Shown here in pieces: positions 9,703 to 18,636 of a DNA stretch of 64,000 bases. The position numbers and the translations under genes were made by a program. Source of the DNA: Gammaproteobacteria bacterium (GTDB taxonomy: Bacteria; Pseudomonadota; Gammaproteobacteria; Tenderiales; Tenderiaceae); assembly GCA_016200485.1 (NCBI GenBank), contig JACQEP010000025.1:1-64000 (forward strand), read 5' to 3'. The notes beneath the pieces were generated by a model. That model was not told where the DNA came from. It worked only from the letters and a program-made list of their open reading frames with translations, and searched no databases. Position 1 is the stretch's first letter; each line of letters starts with the position of its first letter.

Positions 9703-12027
9703 TCACTCTGGAATCCGGTGGTGCCAATAGCGGCGGCCGGTCTCACGGTATTGAGTGATTCCCCCGATCCCCGAATGGCTGTCCACGCGTATATTAACGG
9801 CACCCATGCGCCCAGACTGAAATCCGATGATATCCCGGGCCCGGTAACGTGCCAGCACATCCGCCTTGGGAAACCGGAAGCGATTATAGTAACCGGCCGG
9901 GAACAACGCATAACGCGGGGCAACGGCATCGATAAACTCAGCCGTTGAGGAGGTCGCGCTACCATGATGCGGCACGACCAACACATCTGCCCGCAAATTT
10001 TGCCCACTCTCCAGCAAGAAACGTTCGGCCGGTTTTTCAATATCGCCCGTGATCAAGATGGCATTTTCGCCCGCGATTATCCGCATGACGCAGGAATTAT
10101 CATTCTCGCTGGTCAGCGCATCACTCGATGGGTGTAACACCTGAAATTCGACGCCATCCCAGCGCCACTGTTGCCCCCTGGTGCAACGTTCTACATGATT
10201 AGAGGGGAGCTTTTCGGGCACGCTGCTGAGCACCCTTGTCACCGGCAATTGCGCCAGTAAGGCACGGGCGCCGCCGATGTGATCGTTATCGCCGTGACTG
10301 ATAACCAGTGTATCAACTTGATCCCGTCCCTGGCTGCGCAAAAAGGGCAGTATCACGGCCTTGCCTGTATCAAAGTCTTCACTGAACTGGGGGCCGGTAT
10401 CGAAAACCAGGACGTGATTTCGGGTCTGCGCGACGGCTGCCAATCCCTGACCCACGTCCAACAGGGTAAACCAGACCTCCCCCTCGCGCGGCTGCGGATA
10501 GGGCACCAGAAATGCTGACGCCAACCAGATTCCGCCCACCCACTTTCCCGGCACTCCACGTGGTGCCAGCAGCCACAACGCACCGATCATGGCGGGTATC
10601 ACTAACCAGGGAGCAGGCATGGCGTAATACATCTGCGCCAGATCCCGTGCCGCGAACCATTCCAACAACGGCCAAATCCACGACAAGGTTTGCTCGGCAG
10701 CGATCAACAAACTCTTTCCTAGAAACGGCACCACATCCATCAACGTCGCACCGAGCAGCGTCAGCGGCGTGACAACAAAACTGAGCCAGGGAATGGCAAA
10801 GAAGTTGGCAATCGGTGAAATCAGCGACGCCGTCTGAAATAAAACAAGCGTCACTGGCATCAATAACAAGGCGATGGCGACATGAATTCGCCCCCAGCGC
10901 CACCAGATCCCCTGCGCTGCCGGACGCCCACCCATGCTGAACAAAATGGCAGCGACGGCAGCAAACGATAACCAGAAACCACCGTCCATCACCGCCAATG
11001 GATCAAACAACAATACACCCAACAATGCCAGCGCCAACGCATGGCTTGTCGTTTGAAAGCGCTGACTCAGCGTACTCACCAGCACTGCGGCGAGCATGAT
11101 GACTGTCCGTTGCGTGGGAATCGCAAACCCAGCCAACGCTGAATAAATCAGTGCCGCAACCAATCCCGCGACCGCCCCCGCCTTGACCGCGGGCCAGCGT
11201 AGGCATAGCCGTTCCGAACGTGACCATGCGCGCTGCACCAACCAGAACAACAATAACGCCACCATACCCACGTGCAAACCTGAGATTGCAACGAGATGAT
11301 TTGTTCCTGTCTTTAGAAAGACATCCCACTGATGGGCATCAATCCCATCCGCAACTCCGATCGCTAATGCGACAATGACACCCGCCCCCGGACTATTACC
11401 AAGAATGGAATGCATACGGTCATACAAATGTTGCCGCACTCGCTCAATGCGATAACCAGAAACTTCCGATTCAACACGCACATTGTCTTCGCTGCTGCGC
11501 ACATAACCCGTGGCGCGGATTCCATTGCGGAATAACCAAGCTTCGTAGTCATAACCTCCTGGATTCATCAGGCCATGCGGCTGTTTCAGCCGCACCTTGA
11601 GCCGCCAGCGCTCACCCGCACGTAACTGCGGTGCATCCTGGTACCAACCAAGGCGAATCCGTGATGGAAGTTGATGCAGATCAATCTCAGGCTCTTGCAC
11701 TGTGGAAACATCAAGCATGAATCGTTGCCCACGCTCAACGGGTTCCGGGATCGAGGCCACCACGCCGGTCACGATCAAATCGCGCCCTTCTAATGATGGA
11801 TCAAGCCCTGACGACATCAGGCTTTGTGCGTGTAACAACGCCACCAGAAAACCATTCACCAGCCAAAATGGCCAGCGTAGTGGTGACAATCCTAAACTTA
11901 GTGGTACGCTTGCCAGTAATAGCCAGGCCCAACGGCCATCAGGCATTTCAGCCAGTTGCTGAAAAACCAGGACACCAAGTAAAAAACTGATCGCAGCCAG
12001 CCGCATATTTTGCTGCCGTTGACTCAA
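9703..12027 (-). CDS. comEC: DNA internalization protein ComEC/Rec2
   Basis: A 774-residue inner-membrane channel protein for uptake of single-stranded DNA during natural transformation. The N-terminal third holds the DUF4131 region, the middle is the multi-pass competence domain (GTNHLVAISGLHVGMVALL near residue 240), and the C-terminal part is a metallo-beta-lactamase domain with SHGDNDHIGG and PHHGSATS metal-binding motifs. Length is normal for the proteobacterial full-length form. With comEA at 54035 it suggests at least part of a DNA-uptake system. Confidence 0.95.
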   Translation of the reverse strand: MSQRQQNMRLAAISFLLGVLVFQQLAEMPDGRWAWLLLASVPLSLGLSPLRWPFWLVNGFLVALLHAQSLMSSGLDPSLEGRDLIVTGVVASIPEPVERGQRFMLDVSTVQEPEIDLHQLPSRIRLGWYQDAPQLRAGERWRLKVRLKQPHGLMNPGGYDYEAWLFRNGIRATGYVRSSEDNVRVESEVSGYRIERVRQHLYDRMHSILGNSPGAGVIVALAIGVADGIDAHQWDVFLKTGTNHLVAISGLHVGMVALLLFWLVQRAWSRSERLCLRWPAVKAGAVAGLVAALIYSALAGFAIPTQRTVIMLAAVLVSTLSQRFQTTSHALALALLGVLLFDPLAVMDGGFWLSFAAVAAILFSMGGRPAAQGIWWRWGRIHVAIALLLMPVTLVLFQTASLISPIANFFAIPWLSFVVTPLTLLGATLMDVVPFLGKSLLIAAEQTLSWIWPLLEWFAARDLAQMYYAMPAPWLVIPAMIGALWLLAPRGVPGKWVGGIWLASAFLVPYPQPREGEVWFTLLDVGQGLAAVAQTRNHVLVFDTGPQFSEDFDTGKAVILPFLRSQGRDQVDTLVISHGDNDHIGGARALLAQLPVTRVLSSVPEKLPSNHVERCTRGQQWRWDGVEFQVLHPSSDALTSENDNSCVMRIIAGENAILITGDIEKPAERFLLESGQNLRADVLVVPHHGSATSSTAEFIDAVAPRYALFPAGYYNRFRFPKADVLARYRARDIIGFQSGRMGAVNIRVDSHSGIGGITQYRETGRRYWHHRIPE

Positions 12028-12064
12028 ACAAGTGAAGAAGAATTATTAATACACATTCTGCTAA

Positions 12065-12613
12065 ATGCCAAAAAAATTCATCAAGCGCTTTTTACCTGAT
12101 CATCGCACGATACGCGATCACAAACATCTGAAGATGTTTGGTCGGCTGTTATATGATCCCAATTTATGGCATCTCAACCGACATTCCGTACCTGGCGCAT
12201 TCTCGGTCGGCCTGATCGCGGCCTTCGTACCGCTGCCGATGCAAATGGCGCTAGCCGCTGCCGGGGCGATAATTTTCCGGGTAAACTTGCCGATTGCAGT
12301 CGGCCTGGTTTGGTTGACGAATCCCTTCACCATGCCACCACTGTTTTACCTGCAGTACAAGATCGGCGCCTGGTTGCTGCAAGCACCGGCCACGCCCGGC
12401 GTTAGCTATCAACCCGAAACCAAGATCACCGATTTCTCATTCGACTATCTGATACACGAACTAGGCGACATCTGGCAACCCTTCCTGCTCGGTACTGTAA
12501 TTCTGGCGCTTGCCAGCGCCTTAATCGCCAACATAGCCATCCGTGCCTTGTGGCGGCTACATATCCATCGCTATTTGAGAAAGCGGCGGGGGCGCACTAC
12601 GGGTTCACACTAA
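12065..12613 (+). CDS. DUF2062 membrane protein
   Basis: A 182-residue protein with DUF2062 features: hydrophobic segments around residues 50-75, 80-100 and 145-165, the motif FVPLPMQM, and a basic N-terminus (MPKKFIKRFLPDHRTIRDHK). Function is unknown; members are small inner-membrane proteins. It is divergent from comEC (37 bases apart) and converges on lolD. In Pseudomonas the homologue lies between comEC and the lol genes, as here. Confidence 0.85.
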   Translation: MPKKFIKRFLPDHRTIRDHKHLKMFGRLLYDPNLWHLNRHSVPGAFSVGLIAAFVPLPMQMALAAAGAIIFRVNLPIAVGLVWLTNPFTMPPLFYLQYKIGAWLLQAPATPGVSYQPETKITDFSFDYLIHELGDIWQPFLLGTVILALASALIANIAIRALWRLHIHRYLRKRRGRTTGSH

Positions 12614-12670
12614 AACGCGACCAGGTGACTCGCCCCTACATAAACCCGCGATACACGCCGCAGCGCATTT

Positions 12671-13351
12671 TCAGCAGACGGTTAATACGCCATCTGCCAG
12701 CCGATAACGCCGCTCCGCACGTGCCGCCAGCTCAGTATCATGGGTAACGATCACCAGACTGGTTCCCAGTTCACGATTGAGTTGCAGCATTAATTCAAAA
12801 ACATGCGCTGCAGTTTGGCGATCAAGATTTCCCGTCGGCTCATCGGCTAAGACACAGCCGGGGCGCGTCACGATCGCCCGCGCCACGGCAGCACGTTGCC
12901 GTTCACCGCCGGAGAGTTCACCGGGTTTGTGTTGCAGACGATGACCAAGCCCGACACTTTCAAGTATGGCCTTCGCCTGTTGCCGCGCATCCGGTACGGT
13001 ATCACCGCGGATCAACAACGGCATCGCCACGTTTTCCAACGCGGTAAATTCCGGTAACAAATGATGGAACTGATAGACAAAACCCAGTTTTTGATTGCGC
13101 CAACGACCTAATTCCGCTTCACCCATGCCAGATAAATCGCGACCACCGATTTTAATCTCACCCGAGGTGGGACGATCCAGCCCGCCGAGCAGATGCAGCA
13201 AGGTACTCTTGCCGCTACCGGAGACACCCACAATGGCGACGCACTCGCCACGCTGCACGCTGAAATCCACACCCAGTAAAACATCCACCTCCAGCGGCCC
13301 TTCGACGAAGCGCTTGCTCACGCCACGGCATTCCAGCACGATCTCACTCAT
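12671..13351 (-). CDS. lolD: lipoprotein-releasing ABC transporter ATPase LolD
   Basis: A 226-residue ATPase that drives release of lipoproteins from the inner membrane. Walker A is [16 protein letters not shown], the signature is [15 protein letters not shown] and Walker B is [11 protein letters not shown]. The start [10 protein letters not shown] is chosen because its ATG overlaps the upstream lolC/E stop by eight bases; a longer in-frame reading would run back into that gene. It pairs with the permease gene just upstream. Confidence 0.95.
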   Translation of the reverse strand: MSEIVLECRGVSKRFVEGPLEVDVLLGVDFSVQRGECVAIVGVSGSGKSTLLHLLGGLDRPTSGEIKIGGRDLSGMGEAELGRWRNQKLGFVYQFHHLLPEFTALENVAMPLLIRGDTVPDARQQAKAILESVGLGHRLQHKPGELSGGERQRAAVARAIVTRPGCVLADEPTGNLDRQTAAHVFELMLQLNRELGTSLVIVTHDTELAARAERRYRLADGVLTVC

Positions 13352-14591
13352 AACGCAGCGCCTCCGCCGGCTGGGTACGCGAAGCACGCCAGGCAGGATA
13401 AATCGTAGCCACCAGACTTAAACCGAATGAAAGAGCACTGATCAAAATCACATCTGACCAATGCATCTCGGAGGGTAAATCACTGATGTAATAAACATCT
13501 GGCGACAAAAACTTAACATTAAAGGCCTGTTCGATTGCGGGCACCAGTGTCTCGACATTTTGCGCCAAGGCAACGCCACCGATAACACCGAGCAAGGTGC
13601 CAAAGACACCAATCACCACCCCTTGCACCACGAAGATCAGCATTACACTGCGCGGACTAATACCCAAGGTTCGTAAGATTGCAATATCAGATTTTTTATC
13701 GGCGACCACCATCACCAAGGTCGAGATGATGTTGAAGGCTGCCACCGCAACGATCAAGGTCAGGATCACAAACATTACCGTCTTTTCGGTCTTCACTGCC
13801 TTGAAGAAGTTGACATGCTGCCGCGTCCAGTCAGTGACCACGTAACCATACGGCAACTCCTGCACCATCTTATCCGTCAACGCCGGGGCCGCGAACATAT
13901 CCTCAAGCTTTAAACGCAGACCAGTCACCTCCCCCGGCACTAAAAATAATTTAGCCGCATCGTCGAGATGAATCAGCGCCAGCGCACTGTCGTATTCATA
14001 CATGCCTGCTTCAAAGATGCCGACGACGTTAAAACGCTTGAGTCGCGGCATGATGCCCACTGGCGTCATCGTCGCCTGCGGCGTTACCAGCGTCACCTTA
14101 TCCCCAGTCTGCACCCCCAGCTTGCGCGCCAGTTCGATGCCCAGAATGACATTGAATTCGCCAGGCATCAGGTCTTCGAGCCGCCCCACCACCATATCCT
14201 GCGCCAGACTCGAAACCTTAGGCTCATCTGCTGGCAATATCCCGCGCACCAGACTGCCGCTGACACTGCCATTGGCGGTGAACATGCCCTCCGCGCCGAT
14301 GTACGGCGCCATTCCCACAATCTCGGGATAATGCTTGAGCATGGGGGGCAGAAGTTGCCAATCGCGCATCCCGGCGTTGGCCGAGGTGATCACCGAGTGC
14401 GAGGCCACGCCCAGGATACGGGTGCGCAGCTCATGCTCGAAACCATTCATCACCGACAACACCGTGATCAAGGCCATCACCCCCAGGGCGATGCCCGCCA
14501 TAGAGATAAAAGAAATGAACGAAATGAAGTGATTACGCCGCTTGGCGCGGGTATATCGCAGACCGATAAAGATTTCTAGAGGACGGAACAT
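13344..14591 (-). CDS. lipoprotein-releasing ABC transporter permease, LolC/LolE family
   Basis: A 415-residue inner-membrane subunit with four segments: one near residues 20-45 ([27 protein letters not shown], in two pieces) and three after a large periplasmic domain (about 265-400), ending QPAEALRYE. This is the LolC/LolE fold. ATG at 14591 is preferred over an in-frame GTG two codons earlier. Only one membrane-subunit gene adjoins lolD. Many gammaproteobacteria have lolC and lolE on either side of lolD; here a globin gene and DUF2062 take those places. It may therefore be a LolF-type homodimer subunit, or the second gene lies elsewhere. Confidence 0.9.
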   Translation of the reverse strand: MFRPLEIFIGLRYTRAKRRNHFISFISFISMAGIALGVMALITVLSVMNGFEHELRTRILGVASHSVITSANAGMRDWQLLPPMLKHYPEIVGMAPYIGAEGMFTANGSVSGSLVRGILPADEPKVSSLAQDMVVGRLEDLMPGEFNVILGIELARKLGVQTGDKVTLVTPQATMTPVGIMPRLKRFNVVGIFEAGMYEYDSALALIHLDDAAKLFLVPGEVTGLRLKLEDMFAAPALTDKMVQELPYGYVVTDWTRQHVNFFKAVKTEKTVMFVILTLIVAVAAFNIISTLVMVVADKKSDIAILRTLGISPRSVMLIFVVQGVVIGVFGTLLGVIGGVALAQNVETLVPAIEQAFNVKFLSPDVYYISDLPSEMHWSDVILISALSFGLSLVATIYPAWRASRTQPAEALRYE

Positions 14592-14754
14592 GGGCACACA
14601 TTAAAGCACAGCTCACCATAAAATGCGCCTGCTTCCGGCTTAATAAATACTGACTCGACCCACCATCGAATCCCTGCTCATTTAACTTTTTTTTACAATT
14701 GCCGACAACCATATCCCGCACGAACAAACGGCGAATGTTCAACAGTCCTCCCCG

Positions 14755-14780
14755 GCCAGCGATTCCCCGGGATCGCTGGC
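14755..14780 (+). promoter_or_regulatory. inverted repeat ahead of the globin gene
   Basis: GCCAGCGAT and ATCGCTGGC flank an 8-base centre, 46 bases before the globin ATG. It could be an operator or an mRNA hairpin. The rest of the 234-base gap (14592-14825) shows no clear promoter; a run of T lies at 14686-14693. Confidence 0.35.
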
Positions 14781-14825
14781 GGATAACTACCCTCCTTATT
14801 GACCATGCCATGTAAAGGGACTTGT

Positions 14826-15227
14826 ATGCAAAAATCACTAGCTGCAGTTAGACAAAGTTTCGGGCGGGCGCTGACCAAGCGTAGCTTCATGCCCCGGTTC
14901 TATGAAATTTTCACCAAGAGCAACCCGAGCATACCCGCGATGTTTAGTAATACCAATTTTGAAAAACAACATGAACTCTTGAGCCAATCGATCAATATGG
15001 CGATCTTGTTCGCCCAGAACAATATCATCGCCAAAAACGCCATCACCAGAATCAGGCAATCACACGATCATGAACATCTCAAGATAAAACCTGATCTATA
15101 TCCACTGTGGATTAATAGCCTGATCGCGGCCTTGAAAGAGTCTGATCCAGAATTTAGTCCAACCCTGGAGAAACAATGGCGCGAGATTCTTGCGCCCGCG
15201 ATTGATCACATCACGGCCGGTTACTGA
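14826..15227 (+). CDS. single-domain globin
   Basis: A 133-residue haem-binding globin. The FMPRFYEIF start and the F-helix pattern H-x2-LKIKPDLY fit single-domain bacterial globins; His82 is the likely proximal haem ligand, ten residues before Tyr92. No flavin reductase domain follows, unlike flavohaemoglobin. ATG at 14826 is chosen for the AAAGGGA five bases upstream; earlier in-frame starts at 14799 (TTG) and 14805 lack one. Its last seven bases overlap the end of the converging glycosylase gene. Likely roles are oxygen or nitric oxide handling, not shown here. Confidence 0.75.
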   Translation: MQKSLAAVRQSFGRALTKRSFMPRFYEIFTKSNPSIPAMFSNTNFEKQHELLSQSINMAILFAQNNIIAKNAITRIRQSHDHEHLKIKPDLYPLWINSLIAALKESDPEFSPTLEKQWREILAPAIDHITAGY

Positions 15228-15910
15228 TCCAACGACGACGGACAGCTCGACTTTAGGCAACAAGTACCGCACCGGGGCTTGGTGCGGCAAACATCCTTGC
15301 CATGACACACGATCAAGGCATGGTATTCGTTAAAGAGTCTGATCCGTTGCTGGCGGCTGCCACGCGCCAAGGCCTTTTCAAAGATCTGCCGCAGTTGCTC
15401 ATAGGTTTCATCGCCGGCGATCAACCCTAAGCGCGAAAAAATCCGCCGGGTATAAGCATCGATGACAAACACCGGCCGCTCACAGGCATAGAGCAAGATA
15501 TCATCCGCCGTCTCCGGGCCAACACCATTCACGGCCAGTAATTCGTGGCGCAATGTTTTGTCATCCAGAACTGCCATGCCCTTTTCGGCGCCGACGGCGA
15601 GATACCAGGCACAAAAATTATGCAGACGTTTGGCTTTGACATTGAAATAACCGGCCGGACGGATCAGCGCTGCCAGACGGGCGGGTGTGAGCGCCATAAT
15701 ACGTTCGGCATCGAGGCAATCATGGTCACACAGATTGGCGATAACCTTTTCGACATTGGTCCAGGCCGTGTTTTGCGTCAACACGGCACCGATCATGATC
15801 TCAAACGGTGTTTCACCCGGCCACCAATGTTGGGGGCCGCAATGTTTGAAGAGTTGTTGATAAACGGATCGAAATGTCACCTTGGTATTAACCTGGCCCG
15901 CAACATACAT
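15221..15910 (-). CDS. endonuclease III-like DNA glycosylase
   Basis: A 229-residue base-excision enzyme of the HhH-GPD superfamily. The helix-hairpin-helix is VNGVGPETADDILLYA and the catalytic Asp lies in VFVIDAYTRRIF. The C-terminal 4Fe-4S loop has four Cys in the Nth spacing (CHGKDVCRTKPRCGTCC region, then a further Cys in CLKSSC). The lysine that gives E. coli Nth its lyase activity (GVGRKTA) is replaced: here the motif reads GVGPETA. That points to a monofunctional glycosylase, like Helicobacter MagIII, which removes 3-methyladenine. It follows rluB on the same strand with a 50-base gap holding a CCCCCT/AGGGGG hairpin. Confidence 0.85.
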   Translation of the reverse strand: MYVAGQVNTKVTFRSVYQQLFKHCGPQHWWPGETPFEIMIGAVLTQNTAWTNVEKVIANLCDHDCLDAERIMALTPARLAALIRPAGYFNVKAKRLHNFCAWYLAVGAEKGMAVLDDKTLRHELLAVNGVGPETADDILLYACERPVFVIDAYTRRIFSRLGLIAGDETYEQLRQIFEKALARGSRQQRIRLFNEYHALIVCHGKDVCRTKPRCGTCCLKSSCPSSLDQ

Positions 15911-15960
15911 CCAATTAAGTTCCCTCCCCCTTTCAGGGGGAAGGCGTTTTCTGACTACCG

Positions 15961-16797
15961 TTAATGACGCCGCCGCGCAGATGGTCCTCTTTCACGTCCC
16001 TGCCGCGCACCCGGCAGTTTCCTTTGCATCCGTCGCGGGGCTGGGGCTTCATCCAGCAGCGGCGCCAAACCAACACTCACCCGCAAAGTATCGATTGTTT
16101 TCTGATCCAGCTCATCGAACTTGCCGGGTTTAAGGCCACGGCGCAACGTGATTGCTCCATAACGCACACGAGTCAAGCGGCTAACGACCAGACCTTGCGA
16201 CTCCCACAAACGCCGCACCTCACGCTTGCGACCTTCACGGATAATCACGTGGTACCAGTGATTGGCGCCTTGACCGCCGACATCGACCACCGATTCAAAA
16301 TGCGCTTTGCCGTCTTCCAGCTCAACACCTTGTTGCAGGCGCTGAATAATTACGGCATCGACCTCACCCATCACACGCACGGCGTATTCACGTTCGATCT
16401 GACTCGAAGGATGCATCAATCGATTGGCGAGTTCACCGTCGGTCGTCACCAGCAACAGACCACTGGTATTGATATCCAGCCGACCGATGGTAATCCAACG
16501 GCTACCTTGCAACTTCGGAAGATTGGCGAAGATAGTCTCCCGGCCTTCGGGATCGGAGCGGGTGCAAATTTCGCCTTCCGGTTTGTTGTAGGCCAGCACA
16601 CGATGTTTGATGGTCGCCTGCGGGCGCAGTTTGATGATCTGGCCATCGACACGAATGGTATCGCTCGGCTCCGCCTTGGCGCCGACGTTCACTACGGTGC
16701 CATTGATACTGATGCGCCCGGCCTCGAGCATCGCCTCGATTTGACGGCGTGAGCCAATGCCCGCTGCTGCCAGCAGTTTTTGTAGACGTTCTGCCAT
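15961..16797 (-). CDS. rluB: 23S rRNA pseudouridine synthase RluB
   Basis: A 278-residue member of the RsuA family, which modifies 23S rRNA U2605. An S4 domain starts at once ([21 protein letters not shown]) and the catalytic motif is [17 protein letters not shown] with its Asp. The basic C-terminal tail ([24 protein letters not shown]) is typical of RluB rather than RluE. It lies downstream of scpB across a 198-base gap with two repeat palindromes, the same gene order as in other gammaproteobacteria. Confidence 0.94.
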   Translation of the reverse strand: MAERLQKLLAAAGIGSRRQIEAMLEAGRISINGTVVNVGAKAEPSDTIRVDGQIIKLRPQATIKHRVLAYNKPEGEICTRSDPEGRETIFANLPKLQGSRWITIGRLDINTSGLLLVTTDGELANRLMHPSSQIEREYAVRVMGEVDAVIIQRLQQGVELEDGKAHFESVVDVGGQGANHWYHVIIREGRKREVRRLWESQGLVVSRLTRVRYGAITLRRGLKPGKFDELDQKTIDTLRVSVGLAPLLDEAPAPRRMQRKLPGARQGRERGPSARRRH

Positions 16798-16862
16798 GTC
16801 CAGTTTTAATCTCTATGGGTTATTGACGCGGTATCACTCTCTCCCGGCCCTTAGGGCCACCC

Positions 16863-16884
16863 CCTCTCCCGCACGCGGGAGAGG
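16863..16884. repeat. CCCTCTCCC-type palindrome, copy 1
   Basis: CCTCTCCCG and CGGGAGAGG flank the loop CACG. This is one of seven copies of the family seen in this window, in the 198-base rluB/scpB gap (16798-16995), which holds no gene. Confidence 0.7.
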
Positions 16885-16921
16885 AAATGCTTGCTCAGCA
16901 GCAGACTCTTCGAGAGCTGCC

Positions 16922-16962
16922 CCCTCTCCCACTTGTGGGAGAGGGTTGGGGAGAGGGCGGGA
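16922..16962. repeat. CCCTCTCCC-type palindrome, copy 2
   Basis: CCCTCTCCCAC and GTGGGAGAGGG flank TT, followed by the family extension TTGGGGAGAGGG. It lies 38 bases from copy 1. Confidence 0.7.
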
Positions 16963-16995
16963 ATTTCCTAAATGAATCTATTGAGCAAGCCGGGT

Positions 16996-17784
16996 TCAGT
17001 TTGAAGCCATAGCCTCAGTTTCGAGTTCTTCTTCCTCGACATTTACTTTTTCCATTTCAAAAACTAATGCTTCTTCAGTCTCAGCCGTTGTTGCCAATTC
17101 CGCCGATGCGGGCATTGCTTCGCCGTCTGCGGGAGTTTCTGTTTCCAGCAACGACTCCAGCACCTCGGCACCCGCCGCCGCTGCATCGGGCTCGTTGGCA
17201 GCATCTTCCTTGCCAGGTTCAGGACCAAAATCAAGCGCATGCTCGATGCTGTCGATGTTCTTGAGATCCGCCAGCGTCGGCAGGTCGCTCAAGTTCTTCA
17301 GATTGAAGTAATCCAGAAATTGACGCGTGGTGCCGAACAAGGCGGGTTTACCCGGCACATCGCGATGACCCACAATCCGCACCCACTCACGTTCCATCAA
17401 GGTCTTGACGATATTGGAGCCAACGCTGACACCGCGAACATCTTCGATCTCGGCACGAGTAATCGGTTGCCGGTAAGCGATCAGCGCCAACGTCTCCAGC
17501 ACGGCGCGTGAATAACGCGGCGGCTTTTCTTCCCACAAACGCGCTATCCAGGTAGCAAGCGCGGAACGCACTTGATATCGGAAACCAGTAGAGACTTCCA
17601 CCAATTCCACCGCCCGTGATTCGCAATCGGCCTTCAGGCTATCAATTGCTTCACGAATTTCTTCTCTTGACGGCTGTTCTTCATCCATAAACAGCGATAA
17701 GAGCTGATCAATACTCAGCGGTCGACCTGCCGCCAACAACGCACCTTCAACAATCTGCTTCAATCGATCACGATTCATGGACAT
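16996..17784 (-). CDS. scpB: segregation and condensation protein B
   Basis: A 262-residue winged-helix partner of the SMC-ScpA condensin complex in chromosome segregation. The conserved block SRAVLETLALIAYRQPITRAEIEDVRGV and LFGTTRQFLDYFNLKNLSDLP identify ScpB. The last 80 residues are a Glu/Ala/Asp-rich acidic tail, longer than usual and probably disordered. Its start overlaps the end of scpA by 17 bases. Confidence 0.95.
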   Translation of the reverse strand: MSMNRDRLKQIVEGALLAAGRPLSIDQLLSLFMDEEQPSREEIREAIDSLKADCESRAVELVEVSTGFRYQVRSALATWIARLWEEKPPRYSRAVLETLALIAYRQPITRAEIEDVRGVSVGSNIVKTLMEREWVRIVGHRDVPGKPALFGTTRQFLDYFNLKNLSDLPTLADLKNIDSIEHALDFGPEPGKEDAANEPDAAAAGAEVLESLLETETPADGEAMPASAELATTAETEEALVFEMEKVNVEEEELETEAMASN

Positions 17785-18592
17785 GTTGTCTTGCCTTCAC
17801 ATAAATAGGGCCAAAGGGTTCGTTCTGAATTAATTCAATCAACGATTCCTTGATCAATTCGAGTATGGCAAGCAGTGTCACCACCACTCCCATGCGCCCT
17901 TCCTGGACATTGAATAACGATGCAAATTCGGTAAATACATCGGGCTTTACCGCGGCCAGGACATTGGTCATGCGCTCACGTACCGACAACGCCTCGCGCT
18001 GTACATGATGATGGGCGAACATCTCGGTGCGCACCAGGACATCCTTGAACGCCAGCATGATTTCTTTCAAATCGACCTCAGGATGCGGCTTGACCAGCTT
18101 CAGTTCAGGCGCCTTGGCGCTGGTTTCAAACACATCGCGTCCCACGCGCGGCAGCGTGTCAATGTCTTCCGCCGCTTTTTTGTAACGCTCGTATTCCTGC
18201 AAACGGCGCACCAGCTCGGCACGCGGATCTTCTTCTTCGCCCTCCGCCGCTGCCGGTCGCGGCAGCAACATCCGCGACTTGATCTCGGCCAACATCGCCG
18301 CCATCACCAAATATTCCGCCGCCAGCTCCAGCCGCATGTCCTTCATCAGCTCGATGTACTCCATGTACTGGCGGGTAATCTCGGCGATGGGAATATCGAG
18401 GATGTCCAGGTTCTGCCGGCGGATCATGTACAACAGCAGATCCAGCGGACCTTCGAAGGTTTCCAGGAACACCTCCAGCGCATCCGGCGGGATATAAAGA
18501 TCCTGCGGCAACTGGAACATCGCTTCACCCCTGATAAAGGCGAAAGGAATTTCCTGTTGCAGGGCAATTTCGGTTGTTACGGGTTCGCTCAT
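17768..18592 (-). CDS. scpA: segregation and condensation protein A
   Basis: A 274-residue kleisin that bridges SMC heads in chromosome segregation. The N-terminal EGPLDLLLYMIRRQNLDILDIPIAEITRQY and the AAEYLVMAAMLAEIKSRMLLP helix are diagnostic; the C-terminal winged helix ends near FGPIYVKARQ. About 25 residues precede the usual start. It lies between trpS and scpB, a gene order shared by other gammaproteobacteria. No smc gene is in the window. Confidence 0.95.
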   Translation of the reverse strand: MSEPVTTEIALQQEIPFAFIRGEAMFQLPQDLYIPPDALEVFLETFEGPLDLLLYMIRRQNLDILDIPIAEITRQYMEYIELMKDMRLELAAEYLVMAAMLAEIKSRMLLPRPAAAEGEEEDPRAELVRRLQEYERYKKAAEDIDTLPRVGRDVFETSAKAPELKLVKPHPEVDLKEIMLAFKDVLVRTEMFAHHHVQREALSVRERMTNVLAAVKPDVFTEFASLFNVQEGRMGVVVTLLAILELIKESLIELIQNEPFGPIYVKARQHVHES

Positions 18593-18610
18593 GTTTTGCC
18601 TATATTTATC

Positions 18611-18636
18611 GGACGGGTTTGAAACCCGCCCCTACC
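18611..18636. repeat. palindrome at the end of trpS
   Basis: CGGGTTTGAAACCCG at 18614-18628 followed by CCCCTAC. It is related to the TAGGGGCG/CGCCCCTA palindrome at 5793-5818. The CTA at 18632-18634 supplies the TAG stop codon of trpS, so the repeat appears to have fixed the gene's end. Confidence 0.5.

Noticed and set aside
15964-16752. A 262-codon open frame antisense to rluB
   Set aside because: rluB on the other strand is unambiguous; no ribosome-binding site or domain here.
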